DNA of 64,000 nt from Pseudomonadota bacterium (GTDB lineage Bacteria > Pseudomonadota > Gammaproteobacteria > Steroidobacterales > Steroidobacteraceae). This document shows, piece by piece, positions 60,638 to 64,000 of the stretch. The DNA is taken from contig JAFAGC010000009.1 in the NCBI GenBank assembly GCA_023423065.1, positions 1 to 64,000 on the forward strand. Reading direction: 5' to 3'. The stretch's first letter is position 1; each line of letters begins with the position of its first letter. The notes beneath the pieces are model-generated. The model ran no database searches and was not told the origin of the DNA. It was given only the letters and a program-made list of their open reading frames with translations. The position numbers and the translations under genes are program-made.

Positions 60638-62656
60638 TCAGGCCTTCGCGCCCTTGCGCGCGGTGCCGTACATCCACCACGCCACGGCGCCCAGGAACAC
60701 CAGGCCTACCCACTCACCCAGCGAGCCGCCGATCTGCAGATGACCGGGCAGTGCGAACACTTCACGGTCGCTGGTGCCGTAGATGGCGAAGCCGATGAGG
60801 ATGCCCATGAGTGCTTCGCCCGTGATGAGGCCCGCCGCGAACAACATGCCCCTGCGGTTGCGTTTCTCGGCTTCCTCTTCCGAGAGTCCCTTGCCGAAGG
60901 TGCGCGTCACGAGATAGTTGAGCAGGCCGCCGATGAAGATCGGCACCATCGTCTCGAGCGGAAGATAGATGCCGATCGCCGCCGCGAGCACCGGCACGCG
61001 GAACGGCTTGTTCGTCCGCTTCAGGTACAGGTCGAACACGATGACCGCGACGCCGATGAGCGCGCCGATCCCGATCATGGTCCACGGCAGCTCGCCGCCG
61101 AAGATGCCCTTCGCGATCGACGCCATGAGGTTCGCCTGCGCCGCTTCGAGCGACTGCGGGTTCTCCGCGGTGCGCGGCCCGATGCCGTAGCTGTTGGCGA
61201 GCACGTTGAGCGTCGGCGCCATGATGAGCGCGCACGACACGGAGCCGATCGCGAGCATCACCTGCTGGCGCCACGGCGTCGCGCCGACGATGTAGCCGGC
61301 CTTGAGGTCCTGCAGGTTGTCGCCCGCGACGCAGGCCGCGCAACAAACTACCGCGCCGATCATCACCGCCGCGACCGGGCCGATCGTCGAGTCCTTGCCG
61401 AGGAACGCCGCCAGCACCAGCGCCGCGAACAGGATGGTCGCGATCGTGATGCCGGACACCGGGTTGTTGGAGGAGCCCACGAGCCCCGCCATGTACGCCG
61501 ACACCGAACAGAACAGGAAGCCCGCGACGATCATGATCACGGACATCGTGAGCGCGATGCCGACGCTGCCGGCCGCGGAGAGACCGCCGGTGCTGAGGAT
61601 GTACCAGTACAGGATCGACAGCGGGACCGTGAACAGCACCGTGCCGAGCATCACCCACTTCATCGGCAGGTCGCGCTCGGTGTGCGCGATCATCGCGTTC
61701 GATCCGGCTCGCGCCGCCGCGAGGCCGCTCTTCACGCCCGACACGATCGAGCTGCGCAGCGTGATCAACGCCCACAGGCCGCCGACCAGCATCGCGCCGA
61801 CGCCGAGGAAGCGGATCTGCGCGCCGCGCAGGATCTGCGCGGAGACCTCGGCGCAGTCGACGTTCGACAATCCCTGGCACGCCTGCGCGACCGTCGCGGC
61901 GAGCTCCGGATTCCGCGGCAGGAAATACGCGTGGTAGATCGGTATCGCGATGTTGAACGACAGCAAACTACCCGACACGACGACCGCGCCGATGTTGAGC
62001 CCGACGATGTACCCGACGCCGAGCAGCGCGGGCGACAGGTTGGTGCCCATGTAGCCGAGGTACTTGCCGAGAAAGCCGCTGGCGAGCGAACTGTCCGGGA
62101 TCAGCTTGAGTCCGCTCGCCGTGAACAGCTTGCCGATCGCGCCGCCGAGCGACGCGATGCCCAGCACCTTGAGGCCCTCCGCGGGATTCTCGCCGGCCTT
62201 GAGCACTTCCGCCGCGGCCTTGCCTTCCGGAAAAGTCATCTTCTGGTCGACGATCAACGAGCGGCGCAATGGCACCGAGAACAACACGCCCAACAAACCA
62301 CCGAGTCCGGCGATGGCCAGCACCCAGGAGTACTTGAAGTCCGTCCAGTACCCCATGAGCACCAGCGCGGGCACGGTGAAGATCACACCCGAGGCGATCG
62401 AGGTGCCGGCCGAGGCGCCGGTCTGGACGATGTTGTTTTCGAGGATGCCGCCGCCACCGAGCGCGCGCAGCACGGCCATCGAGACCACCGCCGCGGGAAT
62501 CGCCGACGCGATGGTCATGCCCGCGAACAGGCCCAGGTAGGTGTTCGCCGCGGCGAGCACCACCGCGAGCACGATGGCCAGGATGATGGCGCGCACGGTG
62601 AGCTGCGGAGCCGTGGCGTCGTTCGCGCCGAACCCCGCGGTTGCATTGGTGTTCAT
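60638..62656 (-). CDS. OPT-family oligopeptide transporter
   Basis: About 672 residues, 15 or more spans. The family signatures are ANTYLGLFAGMTIASAIPAA, GASAGTSIASGVIFTVPAL, MTFPEGKAAAEVL and VGSSNNPVSGITIATILFAA. It belongs to the PT/OPT group that imports peptides or metal chelates with protons. It starts 34 bases after the M2 peptidase stop on the same strand, so the two are likely one operon for peptide use. AGAGG lies before the ATG. Confidence 0.92.
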   Translation of the reverse strand: MNTNATAGFGANDATAPQLTVRAIILAIVLAVVLAAANTYLGLFAGMTIASAIPAAVVSMAVLRALGGGGILENNIVQTGASAGTSIASGVIFTVPALVLMGYWTDFKYSWVLAIAGLGGLLGVLFSVPLRRSLIVDQKMTFPEGKAAAEVLKAGENPAEGLKVLGIASLGGAIGKLFTASGLKLIPDSSLASGFLGKYLGYMGTNLSPALLGVGYIVGLNIGAVVVSGSLLSFNIAIPIYHAYFLPRNPELAATVAQACQGLSNVDCAEVSAQILRGAQIRFLGVGAMLVGGLWALITLRSSIVSGVKSGLAAARAGSNAMIAHTERDLPMKWVMLGTVLFTVPLSILYWYILSTGGLSAAGSVGIALTMSVIMIVAGFLFCSVSAYMAGLVGSSNNPVSGITIATILFAALVLAAFLGKDSTIGPVAAVMIGAVVCCAACVAGDNLQDLKAGYIVGATPWRQQVMLAIGSVSCALIMAPTLNVLANSYGIGPRTAENPQSLEAAQANLMASIAKGIFGGELPWTMIGIGALIGVAVIVFDLYLKRTNKPFRVPVLAAAIGIYLPLETMVPIFIGGLLNYLVTRTFGKGLSEEEAEKRNRRGMLFAAGLITGEALMGILIGFAIYGTSDREVFALPGHLQIGGSLGEWVGLVFLGAVAWWMYGTARKGAKA

Positions 62657-62690
62657 CTGACTACCTCTTCTGTTGGTCAGTCGGCGCGGC

Positions 62691-64000
62691 TCACCAGCCG
62701 CACTTCTGATCCTCGTTCTGTTCCTCGAGCCACGCTTCGAGCGGCTTGAAGTAATCGATGATCGCGGAGGCATCCATCTCGCGCGTGCCGGTCAGCTTCT
62801 CGAGCGTGTCGGGCCAGGGCTGGCTCGAACCGAGCGCCATCATCTCGCCGTAGCGCCGGCCGGCCTCGGTGCTGCCGAAGATCGAGCACTCGTTGAGCGG
62901 TCCCTTGTGACCCGATGCGTCGCACAGCGCCTTGTGGAACTGGAACTGCAGGATGAACGACAGGAAGTAACGCGTGTACGGCGTGTTGCCGGGGATGTGG
63001 TACTTCGCGCCCGGATCGAAATCCTCTTCCGACCGCGCCACCGGCGGCACGATGCCCTGGTACTTCTCGCGCAGCTCCCACCAGGCCTTGTTGTAGTCGG
63101 CCGGCTTGATCTTTCCGCTGAACACGCCCCAGCGCCACTCATCTATGAGCTTGCCGAACGGCAGGAACGCGATCTTCTCCAGCGCCATCTTCATCTGCTG
63201 GTTGATCACCGCTTCCTTCGACGGGATCACGTCGCCGACCAGTCCGATCTTGCGTAGATAGGCGGGCGTGACCGAGAGATTGACCGCGTCGCCGATGGCC
63301 TCGTGGAAACCGTCGTGCGCGCCGTCCTGGAACAGCATCGGCTGGTCCTTGTACCAGATGTAGTAATAGACGTGCCCCAGCTCGTGGTAGACCGTGAAGA
63401 GATCCTCCTCGAGCGGTCGGATGCACATCTTGATGCGCACGTCGTCCTGGTCGTCCATGTCCCAGGCGCTGGCGTGACAAACCACTTCGCGGTCGCGCGG
63501 ACGCGTGAACATCGAGCGCTCCCAGAACTTCTGCGGCAGCGCCGGGAAACCGATCGAGGTGTAGAAATTCTCGGCCGACTTCGTGATCCGGTGCGCGTCC
63601 CACTTCTGCGCCTGCAGCTGGCGGTCCGCCGACTCGATGCTCGCGGCCGGGTAGGGCTTGAGCAGGTCGTCGTAGATGCGGTGCCACTGCTGCGCCCACA
63701 TGTTGCCGAACAGGTGCGCCGGGATCGGCTTGCCTTCTGGAACCTTGTCCTTGCCGTAGCGTTGCGCGAGGCGCTTGCGCGCGTAGCAGTGCAGGCCCTC
63801 GTACAGCGGTTTCACCTGTTCGTAGAGTCGCGCGGCTTCCTTCTCGAACGCCGCCGCGTCCATGTCGTAACGCGACTTCCACAATACGCCGACGTCCTCG
63901 AAGCCGAGCTCGCGCGCGCCTTCGTTCGCGAGCTCGACGAAGCGTTCGTACTTCGGACGCATCGGACGCGAGATCGAGTGCCAACCGGCCCAGGCCTCGG
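62691..64000 (-). CDS. M2-family peptidyl-dipeptidase (ACE-like), 5' partial
   Basis: The reading frame is open to the right edge, so the N terminus is missing; Met at 63962 is internal, because the codons before it read EAWAGWHSISRP, like the AW-GWH segment of angiotensin-converting enzymes. The zinc site HELGHVYYYIWYKDQP is intact with the downstream third ligand Glu in GFHEAIGDAVNLSVTP; the chloride and substrate region PARFYPxxx is seen as IPGNTPYTRYFLSFILQFQ. M2 enzymes cut dipeptides from peptide C termini, probably in the periplasm, feeding the adjacent OPT transporter. Confidence 0.93.
   Translation of the reverse strand, partial: EAWAGWHSISRPMRPKYERFVELANEGARELGFEDVGVLWKSRYDMDAAAFEKEAARLYEQVKPLYEGLHCYARKRLAQRYGKDKVPEGKPIPAHLFGNMWAQQWHRIYDDLLKPYPAASIESADRQLQAQKWDAHRITKSAENFYTSIGFPALPQKFWERSMFTRPRDREVVCHASAWDMDDQDDVRIKMCIRPLEEDLFTVYHELGHVYYYIWYKDQPMLFQDGAHDGFHEAIGDAVNLSVTPAYLRKIGLVGDVIPSKEAVINQQMKMALEKIAFLPFGKLIDEWRWGVFSGKIKPADYNKAWWELREKYQGIVPPVARSEEDFDPGAKYHIPGNTPYTRYFLSFILQFQFHKALCDASGHKGPLNECSIFGSTEAGRRYGEMMALGSSQPWPDTLEKLTGTREMDASAIIDYFKPLEAWLEEQNEDQKCGW

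Noticed and set aside
60740..62749. 669-codon open frame antisense to the OPT transporter
   Set aside because: Composition is His/Arg/Asp-rich without domains; the minus-strand gene has clear family signatures.

Overview
The window is a 64 kb stretch of GC-rich (about two-thirds G+C by eye), gene-dense chromosome. Gene content points to a gammaproteobacterium near Xanthomonadales, Nevskiales or Steroidobacterales: two-subunit glycyl-tRNA synthetase, glnA/ntrB/ntrC, a rhodanese-grxC-secB-gpsA-trmL block in the same order as E. coli yibN-grxC-secB-gpsA-trmL, many TonB receptors, an M2 peptidase and a xanthomonadin-like aryl polyene cluster. The placement is inferred from gene content only. No rRNA, tRNA, CRISPR array, transposase or phage gene was seen.

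Layout. 0.1-5.1 kb: TonB receptor, YfiR-like protein and hybrid sensor kinase in overlapping minus-strand frames. 5.3-8.5 kb: nucleoside hydrolase behind a small phospholipid-type operon (CDP-alcohol transferase, acyltransferase, CdsA paralogue). 8.6-12.9 kb: FecI-FecR-FecA-type surface-signalling set. 13.0-14.8 kb: bufferin-type peptide cluster (precursor, MNIO enzyme, partner protein). 15.2-18.3 kb: a third TonB receptor. 18.4-35.3 kb: a divergent aryl polyene cluster, 13 genes leftward and 9 rightward from a 47-base gap near 28.55 kb. It carries ketosynthases, a chain-length factor, ketoreductase, four hotdog dehydratase-like proteins, two acyl carrier proteins, an AMP ligase, a chorismatase, a methyltransferase, acyltransferases, and LolA-like and MMPL export proteins.

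35.3-41.1 kb: a vapBC module, plsC, glySQ and a RES/Xre toxin-antitoxin module; both modules have palindromic operator candidates upstream. 41.2-46.0 kb: nitrogen control (glnA with a sigma-54 promoter, a DUF4124 protein, ntrB, ntrC). 46.4-49.4 kb: a tiny membrane protein, a class 1B-type PyrD, a secreted TonB-C-domain protein and trmL. 49.5-57.4 kb: gpsA, secB, grxC and a rhodanese on one strand; envC, a GGDEF/EAL protein, an S41 protease and a DedA protein on the other. 57.4-60.5 kb: SRPBCC, YvlD-like, MgtC/DUF4010 and EamA membrane proteins. 60.6-64.0 kb: an OPT oligopeptide transporter behind an M2 peptidase cut by the right edge.

Cooperation. Chorismatase would make a hydroxybenzoate starter, the AMP ligase would load it on a carrier protein, the ketosynthase/CLF, ketoreductase and dehydratases would build the polyene, and the acyltransferase/LolA/MMPL group would place it in the outer membrane. 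GlnA is probably controlled by the neighbouring NtrB/NtrC through sigma-54. M2 peptidase and OPT transporter form a likely peptide-use operon. Three copies of a palindromic repeat sharing GGTGCCGGTGTAAAAA lie at 46.05, 59.51 and 60.50 kb; one supplies the stop codon of the EamA gene.
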